NCBI GenBank assembly: GCA_038503035.1
Contig: JAVSML010023995.1
Coordinates: 1 to 64,000, forward strand
Origin: Crocodylus rhombifer
Taxonomy: Eukaryota; Chordata; Crocodylia; Crocodylidae
Reading direction: 5' to 3'
DNA length: 64,000 bases
Below the pieces are notes generated by a model. The model searched no databases. It was not told the DNA's origin and saw only the letters and a list, made by a program, of their open reading frames with translations. The position numbers were made by a program, and so were the translations under genes. Below are positions 1 to 12,816 of the stretch, piece by piece. Numbering within the stretch: the stretch's first letter is position 1; the number at the start of each line of letters is the position of its first letter.

Positions 1-3000
1 TAATTACTGAGCTAAAAGAGGGAGTGGTATTCTTGACTTCAAGAATGTGCATGGTAGAGAAGGATCCATCTTTTTGTGCCTCTTCAGTTTTTGTAAAATT
101 TGCTTTCTCACTCTCTTAATTTTTAAATTCTCTGTATTTTTTAAATAATTAGTGTTTTAGGGTCCTTCTGCTTGCAAATAAACTCTTTGGAATCTGCCTG
201 ATGCTGCTTATAATGGATTTATGAAACAAGACAACTGGGTGAAATTCTACAGCCCTAAGTTATGCAGGAGGTCAAGCTACATGGTTTCCTTCAGGCTGTA
301 AGCTGTGAACTCAAGTAAAATAATGTTATACTGAATCAAGTTTCAAGTCAATGAATCTGAGTCTGATCCAAGGGGCTATCCAAATAAGAGGAATAGATTT
401 ACTGTATTTGATGACCTTGTGGTGGCGCCCAAGGATGTTACTAGGAAATTTCTCTACTTATCCCATGGCAAAAGCCAAATGTACTTACTGTGCAAGTATG
501 GCCAAAATACTTATTTTTCTTTATGGAGTAAAAACAGAACCTGAAGTGTAATGAACAGCTTTTGAGTTTGGCTGCCTCTCTAGGACAAACTGGGAGGTCT
601 GATCTCCCTAACAGTCTGCTGGAACCTGCAGTCTCGTGCATTGTCACCACAGTGAGGTAAATTAGACAACAAAACCTAAGCCATTCCCAATTTTAGACTT
701 TCCTGGATGAAAGCAAGGTAAATATCATGATCTACTGTATTTAGTGGAGTTCTTTTGTCTTGGTAGGAGAAGGGGTTTTGGCAAAGTTCATTGTCCTTCT
801 GAAAGAAGCCAGTATATTTTTGTGGTAAGAACCAAAGATATTCATGTAGTTGAAGACTACAAGTGGTTTTGTGATCCTACTTCTTCCACAGACCCTATGA
901 CTTCCCCATAATAATTCAATCTTCATCTTTAAGGCTAGAAGAAGATATTCCTTGATCTTGCTTGCAAGGAGACTGCTTTCCAAACAAAGTTGTGGCATTT
1001 TCATGGGCAGCGTCAATAAAAGGATTTATGCCACTTTTTGAGCAAATTGTCAAGAAATACCAAAGCAACAGCCATCCCTATGTGGAAAAGGTTGAGGAGC
1101 ATCAAGGCTTATTTCCTCAACTCTTTGGAGGCTTTCAGATGGACAAATAATTTCATCGTGTTTGCCAATTCATTTCTAGTTGAAGTTGAAATCTAGATAT
1201 TCTGAATTATATAAGGAATGACAGTTGTGCCACATTCTTTGGAATTACATATATATGTGAAAATACCATGTCAATGATGTGTCCAAACAGATGAAAGCAA
1301 AAGTCACCCAACAAAGTGATTCCTAATCTGTTTTCTGTAGAGACCTGTGGAGAAACTCCAGATGCTGTATAGTGACTTATGTCATAATAAAAAGGAATCT
1401 GTTTGCTTCAAACAATGTCCCTTCTTTGTGGTGGTAGCTCAGTGCAGAACTCTGCCAGGGTTTTCAAAGGCTTTATTGACATGACAACCAACATACCTCT
1501 CTCTACCCTGAGTGGTTGCCTTATGTCTTTGCTTTAAATACGCCTTTAGTGCAAGTTACACTCAAGCTTGCAGGTAGCACCAAATATAAAAAAGCGGGTT
1601 TTTTTGTGTCTGAACTTACAGAATGTCTGAATATTGGATGAGTTCCTGAATGAGATGGGTTCTGGATGATCCCATTCTTGGGTAAAATTTCAGCCAGGAC
1701 AATGTGGGTGTTCATGCTAAAAGTCTCATTACATGCTGCCTTGCCTGGATGGATATGTGAGTGGAGATTAAACGGAAAAGATTAGAGAATAATGTTTTCT
1801 TCCTCTATTCTAGTCTATTCTATTCTGATTCCTATACCAGGCCCATCACCATGGTATCTGAGCACCAAATTTTTATCATGAGTATTTCAGAAGGAGGTAA
1901 TGGTGAAGGGTGCACTAGCAGTATGTGTGTGTGTGATGCTGATGCTGATAAATGGCTGTGATAGTGCCCCGCCAACCTCACCACAGATATAGTAACTTCT
2001 GAGAGGCAAAGTGTATCCTAGCTTGAAATGCTGCTGCAGTGTACACATCTGGTAATACTGCAGAATACTTTCTGTGCCTGACTTTTCCCTACTTATGTTC
2101 AGCCTAAGACTGATAATGAATAGCAGGGGTGCCTAGCCAGTGGGGACCTTACCAAGTTCATATGGCTGCCTCTAATTTTAACAGGGGTTTAACAAGACAC
2201 TGGACCAGGGACCACAAGCAAAGTGAGGGGAGTTTTAAATATTGCTCTCTAGCACCCTCTAGGGATCAAAATACACAGGTCTTAGGAGTGAGATGAGTAA
2301 ATTTCGAGTAACTAAGGCCCAGGGTAGAGAACGGGGGAAAGAGAGGATGTGGAAAGATTATTTTTAATAACAATAATGTATAGTTATTTAGCGAGAGTTT
2401 TTCTTCCCCAGGGGCTCCAAAACACTTTCTACTCCATGGGTGTCATTATACCTGTGAGGAAGCCAGCCCAAGTTCTATGCATCATTTGAGTCCTGCTTCT
2501 AGCCCCTAAATGCATATTAGACAGGAGCCAATGGGCACTTAATCCATGGCAGAATTATTGAGTCACAGCAATTAGCAAAGGAGGCGGGGGAAGGGAGGGG
2601 GCGTCACTTGGGCTAAAATCCCAACTGTGATACAAAGTGCCTTGGGGTCTTTAATGACTGCTGCAGTGTAGACAATAATATTTTTGTTACCAGAGCAATG
2701 GCCAGTGAGATGTGGGGACGCCAGCCGGCTCTGTACCACAAAGCACAAGAAAATATTGCTCAAAAGTTGTGTCATGTTTTGGATGGCTACTCTGATTTAT
2801 TACTTCTCATTGGCTCTTGGGAGACGATGCTGAGGCTTGAATGCAGGCCAGCCACAGAGATGTTGTGTTTTTGGAGCGTGGTCAGGGATGGCCTGTCAGC
2901 ATGTTTGCGGACACTGTTTAGTTCTCCTAACCAAGGATAAAAGATGCTTATCCTCCAGATATAGCATGTTCAGTTTTTGGCTCTTTACACTGCTGCTTCC

Positions 3001-3938
3001 CACTTCTAGCTTTTCCTGTTTTGTAAGGAGACTAATAAGCTTTATAAGCTGAATATTTTTCCTGTTTTAACGACAGGAGGGCCTACTTTATAAACCTTAT
3101 TTCTCCTTTCTTGTGTTTGGACTCATGTGCACAAGCCTGTTTCAAAGTTCTGCTACATTCACTCTTTCACAGGAAAGGAGTGGGAAGGTGCTCCCAGTAA
3201 AATGAGGCTGAGCCCTGGGGCAACAGAAAAAATGACTCTGAACTGATTCTTTTCTTGTTGCTGCTTCCATTGTGTAGAAGGGGCCTGCTTGGAATGGGCA
3301 TTAGAAAAAAAGGCTGGATGAAAAAATAGGAGAAAAAGCAAGAGAGAATGTCCTGAAGCTGGTCACTTGTTCTCCAGGGAGCAGGGGCTTTGTCCCTAGG
3401 AAGGAATATCCCATATGTCATCCAAGTGAACTATTCAGTGGGTGGCCTGGAGCAGAACTGAATCCATGTCTTTGAAAAGATGGAGGGTCGAAGCACAACT
3501 TTGTAGGGTAACAGTAGAGGATTGCACTTGGAGAGTCCTCTGCCCCAAGAGAAACACCAGGAGAAGAGAGAAAGTGTCCCCCATATTAAAGATCCAGTGG
3601 TTTCTTCCTCAGTGCTCTTCCAAGTCTCTGCCCAGTAAATTCATGTATGTAGTCAGGCCTCCCCCATGGGTGAGGGCAGCACAATTTGAAGAGCTAGAAG
3701 AGTTGGTATATAACCTGAAAGCTTGCAGAGAAGAAAAGGAAGTCAACACCTGTCCCAGTATAAGCAGAGGCAATTCCACTAACATCTGTTCCAGGGAGGA
3801 ATTTGCCTCCTTATTTAATCAATAAAGGATTTGACAAGACATATTGTAGGGAAGGCAGGTAAATCTACTGAAGAGGCATGGAAATGGGTCTTGAGTCCTG
3901 GGCTAGAGAAATTAACTGCTGAAGAGGAGGAAAGCATT
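1..3938. other. Intergenic, no gene recognised
   Basis: AT-rich sequence without a convincing ORF, splice-supported exon or RNA gene. No repeat family was recognised with confidence. The longest open stretch (3442-3825) has no recognisable domain. Confidence 0.6.
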
Positions 3939-4194
3939 GGGTGCATCTACACATTCATTAATACACAGTAGTTACTGCACATTTAGTTTAGTACTTGCTT
4001 AATGAAGTACTAACCAAATGCGCACTAACTACACTTACTGTTCAGTAGCAACAGCACATGATTTTTTAGTGACGCTTGCTGCACAGCAGCCTAATACTAC
4101 TGCACAGTAGTGTATTAGCATGGTTTTTTCCTGGCATGCTACTGAACAGATTTATTAGGCTATTGCACATTAAGCGTGTCATGTAGATGCGCCC
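3939..4194. mobile_element. Short TIR element of the GGGTGC family, copy 1
   Basis: Begins GGGTGCATCTACACATTC and ends ATGTAGATGCGCCC, giving inverted termini. The interior is rich in TACTGCACA and CACAGTAG phrases. It is 256 bp and non-coding. No clean target duplication is visible. It resembles archosaur MITEs, possibly PIF/Harbinger-like; assignment is uncertain. Confidence 0.75.
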
Positions 4195-7084
4195 ACTGAA
4201 AAAAGAAAGAAGACCAAAACCATGGATATAGTATCTCTTTGTCAGTCCATACCTCCTCATCCCTTTCTGTTCCCATCTCTCTGTATTTTCTAGAAGAACT
4301 CTAGTTTCTTTTGATGAAACAGATGCTTTGGTCAGTAGATCTGTGATTGAAGTGGTCTCACAAAGCTCAATGAAACAGGCAAGTGCACAGTCACCACAAA
4401 GGGGCTCCTGTCCTACTGTTCCTCCTTGATTCAGCCCTCTTATCTTCTATAAAGAGCTCCAAAAATCTCCCTGTTGGTCACCCACAAGCATAGAGGAAGG
4501 ATTTGAAATACCATGTTGTTGGAAAAGGTCCTTCTTAACTAGTCCTCATTCACCCTGCTTAGTGTCATACAATCTGTTTCTTTACTACAGATCTTTCAAG
4601 CAAAACCATGAGGCCTCAGCATTTTTTTTTTCACTTGGTAGCACCAGTAAGGGTAAGGCTTCAGCATTAGTCCCAGTGGCTTTCACTTCCATGCACCTTC
4701 CTTTCCCTGAACAGGCCTTATTGTCCAAATTTTCACCACAATATGATTTAGATAGGTAGTTGGTCTAATGTTGTTGTAATGTACTGGAAAATCGATGGAG
4801 GGAAGAGTGACAATGCCCCAAACTGCTGAGTCAGTTAGGTGAGAAGGTGGAAAGAGTGAGGGAAGCAGGTAGGAGAGAAAGACAAAGAGAAAGGGAGGAT
4901 ATGATAGTGTAGTCCGAGGCTTGAGATTTTGCTGTTTTGATTGATGGAGCCCATCCACCAACCAGGAAGCAGCAAGAAGCATTAAGTCACGCCCCTTTCC
5001 CTCCAGACCTGATTGTAGACTGCAACACTGTCAGGAAGACTTCAGGGGCAGAGCTCTGGAGCATAGAAAAGGAGCTGCATGCCCAGCACGAGGGAGACAC
5101 ATCCGGGACAGAGCCTTGTGATGCCCACCCAATGACTGGCCTGGCCTGGTTCTATAGGGACTGAGAGAAACTAAGCGGTCTGCAGTTCCCCCACAGCACA
5201 CCTTCAATTGGATAAGGGGAGTATATACCCGAGTACACCTGGGCTACAGTGGAGCAGAAATGGTTCTGGGGAATAAACTGGGAAATGGCAAAAGGAGATG
5301 GCTGGGAGGGAAATCTAGGTGGAGAGAGGGGAGGTGGAGACAATGGAGGTTGAGGGAGGGAAGGGAAAGTTTGGATGGGCGTATGTGGAAGTTGACAATG
5401 TAACTGGAATTTCTTGGCACCCTGCTTGTCTCAGCCTCTAAGAAGTGATGTGCTCATCTGTAACTACTGAAAAAAATACTTATTTGCACTTACATAACAT
5501 TCTAAGTAGGAGGAGGCCTTGTTGGTTTCTTTGCTCGTAAACACAACAGGAACATTGGACTCAGGGGACGGCCACATGTAGGGAGCATTGCGATCATGTA
5601 ATAAAGCAGCTATGGACCTTTCTTGCACTTTCAAAGAGATATTTTAACTGCATTGAGTACTGTGATGAAATTAGGTGTCACTTCCCAGGGAGTATAACTC
5701 CAATTCAGATTCTTGATATGCTGTGTTAGCCAGGAGTGATCTATCTCCACTTTTTCACTAATGAAGTCCATTTAATATGGTGCTCTTCAAATGAGACTTG
5801 TGATGCTGCCCTACCTTAGCCAACCATCCCATAGGAAGACAGACCCCCAATAATCCAGATGGGCATGATTATCTGTTGTCTCCTTTGTTCTGAAGCTAGA
5901 GATGTAGATTCTGAGAGTGGTAAAGGAATAGAATCAAAGATATTAGAAGAGAACTAAAGATGCAATTAACCTAAGAGTTAGAGGTACTTCCATTACCAAG
6001 TGGAGAAGAAGAGAGGAGTATTGCAACTGGAGACCAAAGGATTGAAGTAACATAAGTGCAGAAGTTTTGGATTTATGGGGCACTGGAGTTTTTTATGGCA
6101 ACAAGGAAAATGTCTGGATAAGAGGGTTTTTAGTCAAATAAGGTTGCAAACTAATTGGGGTTGCATGAACAAGCTGGAAGGCGGAAGAGAATTCTTGCAT
6201 AGTTCAACGAATCTGGCCTGCATTTCTAGTTGAAATAATGAAAACAAGGGGCCTTTCTGTAACCAAAGGTGAATCCGGAGTCCTGAAATGGGGCTTGTTT
6301 TTGGCTGGTCTTGCAATTCCATTGTGTTGAGATTGGGATCAATGTTCGCATTAGTGGCACTTTTGCTGGGGAAGAAAGGGCCCAATTATATAGGTGGTGC
6401 TGAGGCTTCATAAAAAGCACACTGTCTTAGATGAAGAATCGTATTACAAAAAAAGCCAAACTGAGCCCTACCATTGATGCCAGAAAACTCGAGGAAGCTC
6501 ACCATGAATTGTGAGGGGCCATGGAAGAGGCGTGCAGGCATGTACATCCACATAGGTTTGTGATCTGTTAGAAATACCGTTCCTAAGCCTGCTGATACAT
6601 CTGCCTTCACAGATTGAGCCTGTCCCTCTGTGGTGTTATTCCTGGCAGCACAGTGCCCATGGAAGCACTTGGGAGACCATGCCTACCATGCTGTGTGCGG
6701 TTATGGGCACTTCAATACCAGAAAGAAGTCAACAAAAAGTAGGAAAATCAACTAAGAAGCTCTCTGTGAATGAATGAACTCCCAGAGGTGCCCCATGCAC
6801 TGTATGTGTACTGTATTTATGTCTAATAACAAACAGATGTTACACAGGTGTCCTGCAAAGACAAATAAAATTGGGTTTGTGGCCTTTTTATTTTATTTAT
6901 GTGGCAAAAAGAACTGAAAGGTGTTTTAAAAAAAATAAAAGCGAAGGTGGAAGGGGCTTTGTCTTCTTTCTTAATTTAGAAATATCAGAGACATTAAGAC
7001 TGTTTTTTCCTGGTTTTGATAGAAAACTTCATCACTGTTTCAAATTGCTGAGTTTTCTTGTCCTGTAACTGAAGGTGTAATCAT
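4195..7084. other. Intergenic, no gene recognised
   Basis: Mostly unique AT-rich sequence; nothing recognisable as a gene, RNA gene or named repeat. Confidence 0.55.
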
Positions 7085-7245
7085 TAGGCCTGTGCAAAGC
7101 CTAATCACTTTGGATTCGGATTCGGACAATTCAGGGGACAGCAATTTGATTTGGTGATTTGAATCACTGTCCTGAATCGATGTGGCCAAATGTGATTTGG
7201 AGAGGCTGCTGCCGAATCTCTGAATCTTTGAATCAGTCAGGCCCA
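7085..7245 (-). mobile_element. Relic of the hAT foldback family
   Basis: Starts TAGGCCTGTGCAAAGC and carries a GGGGACAG...CACTGTCC hairpin and repeated GATTCGGATTCGG-like phrases, as at the right end of the copies at 10564, 22607 and 63241, but inverted. Only one end survives. Confidence 0.7.
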
Positions 7246-7539
7246 TCCCCCACTTGCACTCCCAGCCTGGCAATGGCTGCCCTACCTGCCCCAGTTCCCA
7301 GCACTTTCTCCAAAGTGTTTATCAGGAATTCTTGCTAACAGAAAACAAATCAAAGAGATTTATTGTTACTAAAACACACCTAAATCTCTTTGTAGATTTC
7401 AAATTTGTGCTGATGTAATAGTGCCTGTCCCAGGACAGGACAGGAGGAAGGACCCCATATAAGAAAAGAAAGTTATGGGGAACAGAGTAAAAGAGAGGGA
7501 GAGGGGACAAATGAAAAAATTAAAATAAGAAAAAAACAC

Positions 7540-8800
7540 TTACCTGCAGCAAGAGCTGCGGCACAGTGGGAATAAGAAGAAAAGCCCGCGCAGCTCATTA
7601 GTCACGTCTTTATTCTGCTGAAGCTGGCTGGTGAGGTCACCAGCAATCACCAGCCAGCAAAAATAAAAATGGCAGACGGTGGAAGGAAGGGAGAAGGGAG
7701 AATGGACTGAAGGAGCGGGTGGCCTCAGGACCCACTCTGGGAACCCCTCAGGAGAGGATGAGTGTCGGATGAGGAGTCAGAAGAGGCTCCTGATCCTAGA
7801 CTTGGCAGTGACAGCAGGGAACAGGTCACTGGTGCTGGAAGCAAGCAAGAAGCAGCCCCTGCAATCTGCAATGGCAGCAGCGGCCGGAGCAGCAGAGAAG
7901 GAGTATTGGAAATGGTTGGGAGGAGGAGGAGGTGGCCCTGTCGGAAAGGTCCTGGCAAGAGCAAGAGGGAGGGCTACAGACAAGGAGGGCACCTACACTG
8001 AATACAAAGAGTAAGCGACCATATGTAAAAGAACTACGAGGCACTTGGACAGGGATGCTTCAGGAGGGAGAGAAGAAGGGTGACCCAGGGCTGGCGAAAG
8101 GGGCTGCAAAGGCAGAGAGGATGGCCCAAGCAGGAGGATACGAGGATATGATTTAAGCAGGGGGAGGGTATTCCCTGGCTAGGCTATAGGGGAATTAGGC
8201 TCCTGGTACCCTGTTGTAAGGAACCAGGGAGGAGGGCTATCCAAATTCCCAGTGAAGCGACAGACAAAGTGTCTTGTGATTTTCTTTTGTGTTCGTTCTT
8301 TTCGTTTCCTGGGGTGAAGGGGCTGAGAGGCAGGATGGGCTTAGTTATATAGAGTAAATGGAGCAAAGCCCATAGGGCATCACGTCGTGATTTGATCCTG
8401 AGGGCAGGAGTTTGCTCTGGACAGGGATGTAGTTTCCATGATCAGGACCTCTGAACATAGAAGACCCACAAAGGGGTTAGCGAAGCAGGCTCCAGGGCTG
8501 ATATGCCGGGTGAGAAGAAACCCAAGAGGCACCATAGCTACAGGAGAGAGGGGATGTGGCCAAGAATACAGAGGGATCCGTTGAGGTGGCATGCGGTCGG
8601 GGTGTAGGGGTGGTGGAGCCCCGCAAGTGACCGTTGGGCAGACTGTGTGCTGCAGAGGGACCCCAGATAGTTGACCCCCCCCCACTGGGAACATTCAAAG
8701 TTGTGGCAGGCGAGATGGGGGAGACTCCTCCTGGAGTGAACAGCTACTCGGCAAATTACGGGAGCCTGTAAGGCAGACATCACTCATTACTCAGACCAAG
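7540..8800. other. GC-rich purine-biased block of unknown origin
   Basis: Distinctly richer in G and in GAGGA/GGAGG phrases than its flanks. Overlapping open frames on both strands (7679-8014 and 7762-8001 on +, 8380-8694 on -) have no recognised domain. A perfect 11-bp inverted repeat (GCTGGCTGGTG, 7623-7633, with 7648-7658) sits at its start. It could be the leader or gag-like part of a decayed retroelement, but no LTR, protease or RT is visible. Confidence 0.35.
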
Positions 8801-9923
8801 GCTGCACGTGACCGAGTGTTTGAAACTCAGCAGTCACAGTGCCCATAGTTGTGTGGCTACCTTTATACTTACAAAATATGCAAAACCTGTGTCTGCAACA
8901 AAAAGAAAAAAAGAGACACCACACTTAACAGAAGTCTGGGCTTCCTTCTGCACCATAAAGTGAGAAAACACTTAAGTAAAAGGGCACACAAAACTTATTT
9001 TCCTTTGCAGGTCATGTTAAAAAAATACTAAAAAGCGGATGACAAATTGCAGGAACTCAGAAAAAAAACATTCCTTTTAGAAACAATCAGACTTTCAGTA
9101 GTTGTTTTCCTTGTTTTTGATCTTTGCTTCTACAGAGTCTTTTCTGTTACTGCTCTTATTCCCCTGTCTGTGCTCAGAATCTTTTCTTGTGGCATCACCA
9201 AGTGGTGTCTGTGGAAATCATTATGATGGAAAAGTCAGAAAAGTATGATGTCAGGTGAGAAACAGGTGTAAAGAACAGATGAACACTAAAGAAACAAAGA
9301 CCTTTCTATTCTCCAAAATTCTTGAGAAATAGAAAAATGAAAACAGAGAAAAACAATTTTAGTTCATTCTGCAAGAAGACAGCATTCAGAACTCACTTTT
9401 CACACAGATTGTCTGAATACAAGAACAACAAACCATTGTGCATAGCTTTTCTAACAAGGCCTTTGACTGAGGGGCATCAAAGAAATGTTGAACTTCCTGG
9501 GAAAACAGGAGAGGACTGGAACCATATGCTATACAAATGTGAACAGAATGATCATGCTAAGAGCTGACGCCAAAAATCTGCCTCTCTTTCTTAAAAATAT
9601 TTTGAAACTTTGCTTTTGAGGAAAGGAGCCTCCATAACAAACCCAATACCTCTGAGCAATTGTAAGTGATTGGATGATAATGTCATTTTTAGTGTAATCA
9701 ATGAAGTCCTGTAATTATGACTGGAAGACGGAATATGAAGAAGAACATGGATTTGGAATACAACAATCTTTAGCCCAGGCATAGAAGTAGGGCAGACATT
9801 AGAGTCTGTAAAGGGAGATGTCTAATTTTGTCTAGAGTGAAGATGAAGACATTTTTGAGGGGAGACAGAACTGGTAAATTAAAGAGATGTTAAAGGTGAC
9901 AAGGCACTAACTTTACTAATGAG
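8801..9923. other. Intergenic, nothing recognised
   Basis: AT-rich unique sequence without gene or repeat signal that I can support. Confidence 0.5.
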
Positions 9924-10098
9924 TAGGGTTGCCATCATACAGGACATTCTGGTTTTCTGCTACTCTGTCCTCTACTGATACAAAACCCAATGCCTTTATG
10001 TCCTTCAGTTTTCTCTTCAAGAGAAAAATAGAGGACATAAAGGCATCCCATTTCAGATCAATAGAGGACAACCGAAATGTCCTCTATGATGGCCGCTG
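9924..10098. mobile_element. 175-bp hAT-like foldback MITE with target duplication
   Basis: Ends TAGGGTTGCCATCATACAGG and CTATGATGGCCGCTG are inverted. Interior arms are also complementary (ATGCCTTTATGTC with GACATAAAGGCAT), so nearly the whole element folds back. Flanked by TACTAATGAG at 9914-9923 and 10099-10108, a perfect 10-bp direct repeat compatible with an 8-bp hAT duplication plus two chance matches. Confidence 0.85.
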
Positions 10099-10563
10099 TA
10101 CTAATGAGGTATCTTGTTGAATGAACTATTATGCTTTCTTACTGTGAAGTTAGAGATGATGAACAATTACACTGGAAAAAGAACAGGTGGCAACATGGAA
10201 GGCTTCATCTTGTGGACACCTCCTTACACATACCTGAGAAATAGCGTGAAGGTTCTTATTGAGATCAGATACCTATGAAATCACCTTCCTTTTGCTAAGT
10301 GAGAGTCCAGTCCAATCCCACTGAAGGCAACAGAAGGATTTCCCTTCCCTTTATCAGAGTTGGAATATATCCTCTCAGTCTGTGAGCAATATATCTTTCT
10401 TTTTGCTATAGTGGGGTGGAGGGAGGGTGGGGGAATTCATGGCATAAAATGTACTCTTGGGTGCAAATACTTTTATGGTTTTACAGATTCTTCTTGTGCT
10501 TTTACAGATGGTCAACTAGTGAGGTAGGGGACAATGATACATATGCAGACTGATCATGGTAGG

Positions 10564-11375
10564 TAGGGCTGTGTGAAGCTTCAGTCCCTGATTCTGTTCA
10601 GCAGAGATTTGGCCCGATTTGGCGGCTGAATCTCCAAATCCAAATCGAATCAGAGGACCCTTCAATCTCTTCAAGTCGAACTGGAACCATCCAAATCGAT
10701 TTGGAGAGATTTGGAGAGATTCAGAAAGATTCATAGATTTGGACATAGACACAGCTTTAAATGTTTTTTCTACATACCTCTAGGTAGCAAGCAGCTTGTG
10801 AATGCTTCGATGCTGGAGCACATGGAGTGTCCCACAGGAGTGTGGGGGGCTCCCCAGCACACTTGGCAGCAGACCCAGAAATGGACTGGAAGCACTTCCA
10901 GTTCACTTCCGAGTCCACTGGGGAGTGCGCTGGGGGTCCCCCCACCTACTGGCTCAGTGACTGGTGCCTCCTGGGTCTGGGGGGGGCACCTGGGGTCCTC
11001 CTGTGGCTGATTGCTGAGCTAGGGAGGTGGGGGGGGGGGACGGGACAGCACACTCCCTGGCAGACCTGGAAGTGGACCAGAAGTACTTCCAGTCCATTTC
11101 TGGGTTCACCACCAAGCATGGGGAGGACCCCTGCACTCTTGTGGGATGCTCCATGTGCCCCAGCACCACAGTGATCATGAGCCGTGCCTGGTACCTCGAG
11201 GTATGTAAAAAAAACATTTAAAGCTGTGTCTATGTCCGAATCACTGATTCTCTGATCAGCATCGAATCTTCAGATTCAGATTCGGCTGAATTGAATCAGG
11301 GACAGTGATCTGAATCAACGAAACAAATCACTGTCCCTGATTCAGGCCAAATAGGGCCCACTTTGCACCCCCCCA
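10564..11375 (+). mobile_element. hAT foldback element, copy B
   Basis: 812 bp. Ends TAGGGCTGTGTGAAGC and ACTTTGCACCCCCCCA. The left and right ~390-bp arms are reverse complements (for example ACACAGCTTTAAATG on the left with CATTTAAAGCTGTGTC on the right), separated by a ~120-bp GC-rich centre. A subterminal hairpin has arms at 11293-11309 and 11327-11343 (17 bp, perfect). Flanks ATGGTAGG (10556-10563) and ATTGTAGA (11376-11383) match at 6 of 8 positions. Open frames on both strands are a by-product of the palindrome. No transposase is present, so it is non-autonomous. Confidence 0.85.
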
Positions 11376-11383
11376 ATTGTAGA

Positions 11384-12424
11384 TATTAATCAGTGATGTG
11401 GAGAAGGGATATTTCATTTAAAAGCTATTTATATTTCTTCCACAGGAACAGAAAATATACTCTTCATGTTTCAAGGCTTGATCTAATCACATAAGCAGAA
11501 ACCAGGAAAGAATTGTGCCCTGTGTGTCTTTTTGTATAATTTTGCAAAAATAGCTAGTTGGATCTTAGAATTTGGGGTCCCGCCTCAGAGTCATTGACGT
11601 AAGGCATTGATGTAAATAAGCTGCTTGACTAGATACTCTTCTGGTTTCCTTTGCAATGGATACTCATCATTTAGATGTGTGTCACTATGCAGTAGTGACA
11701 TGAATAATATCAGCACACAATCCCCAGAAGTGAAAGAAGGCACAAACTGGCTCAATAAATTCATTTCTTTCACAGGAGAAGAAATCCTCTCCCATTACAA
11801 TTTATTGTTCCTACAGAAAATGGCAGATTCTGCATTATTACTGTTGTCCATCACTAGCACAGCAGTGAGTGAGCAAGGAGTGCTCAGAGAGCCAATCAGA
11901 GCTAGGAACTGAAGGAACAAACCAAAAGTGTCTGATTTTGGCTGTTCCCTGGAAGATTCCAGGGCAACTGCTTCATTCTCTTCATCTGCAAATCAGCAAA
12001 CTTAAGGGAAAGGGAAAGAAAAACAAGGGGATAAAGGAAAATTTGTATGAGAAACAGATGGTTGAAGCCACTTGTCCATGGTCATGCAAAAGGTCCAGTT
12101 ATTTATGGATTTTGTAGAGGAACCGCCCTCAGGAACAGGTTATACTTTAATACAATAACTGATAACTAAAGTAGAGTGATGTAACTGGGAGAGAACTCTA
12201 GTATAAATACTTGGCGTCCTTGCTCCTAACCCACTGGTAACACACAGTTGCTTACAAATCATGGTTATAATAGTATAAACCTTTTAAAGGGTTAGTATTC
12301 TTCTGGGGATAAACTGAAAGACTAGGGACTTCACGCCTACTTCCTTAACTCTAAATCTGATGTGAAGAATTTATAGTTTTTATATGGAGAAACCATGAGG
12401 AATTGAAAGGTTGATGGATTATGC
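11384..12424. other. Intergenic, nothing recognised
   Basis: AT-rich, no supported gene or repeat. Confidence 0.5.
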
Positions 12425-12727
12425 CAGTGGTGCCCAACCTTCTGACCTTGGGGGCCAGCTGAGTGGACCAGGGTTGGTACAAAAGTTTGGTTTGTAGGTA
12501 TGATTCCATGCACTACCCTGACCCCATGCAGCCTGTTCTGGCTATGCATTAGTCCAACTCCACATACTAGGCCAGGGCCATGTTACCCAATCTGCAGGGC
12601 TCCCCATGGGCCTGGAAATTTGGAAGCAGGGGACCAGTATTTATGTTTCCCACCAAACTCCCAGGCCCATGGAAAATCCTGCAAGCCAGTTAAAATGGGT
12701 CCGTGGGCTGGAGCGTGAGCACCACTA
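12425..12727 (+). mobile_element. Short hAT-type element
   Basis: Starts CAGTGGTGCCCAACC and ends GTGAGCACCACTA, inverted termini of the hAT class. Flanks GATTATGC (12417-12424) and GGTAATGC (12728-12735) match 6 of 8. Non-coding, 303 bp. Confidence 0.75.
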
Positions 12728-12816
12728 GGTAATGCAAATAAATGAATGCTTATTAATCTATTAAGCAAACCACTGTATAATATTTGTATAAGATCTCCAG
12801 CTTTGTGAATCTGCAC

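Noticed and set aside
3442..3825. 127-codon open frame on the + strand
   Set aside because: No recognisable domain, no splice or promoter context, and the length is within chance for the window.
10711..11217. Overlapping open frames on both strands at 10.7-11.2 kb
   Set aside because: They lie inside foldback copy B; similar peptides occur at 22.7-23.3 kb and 63.4-63.8 kb because the DNA repeat is palindromic and GC-rich. No transposase motif.
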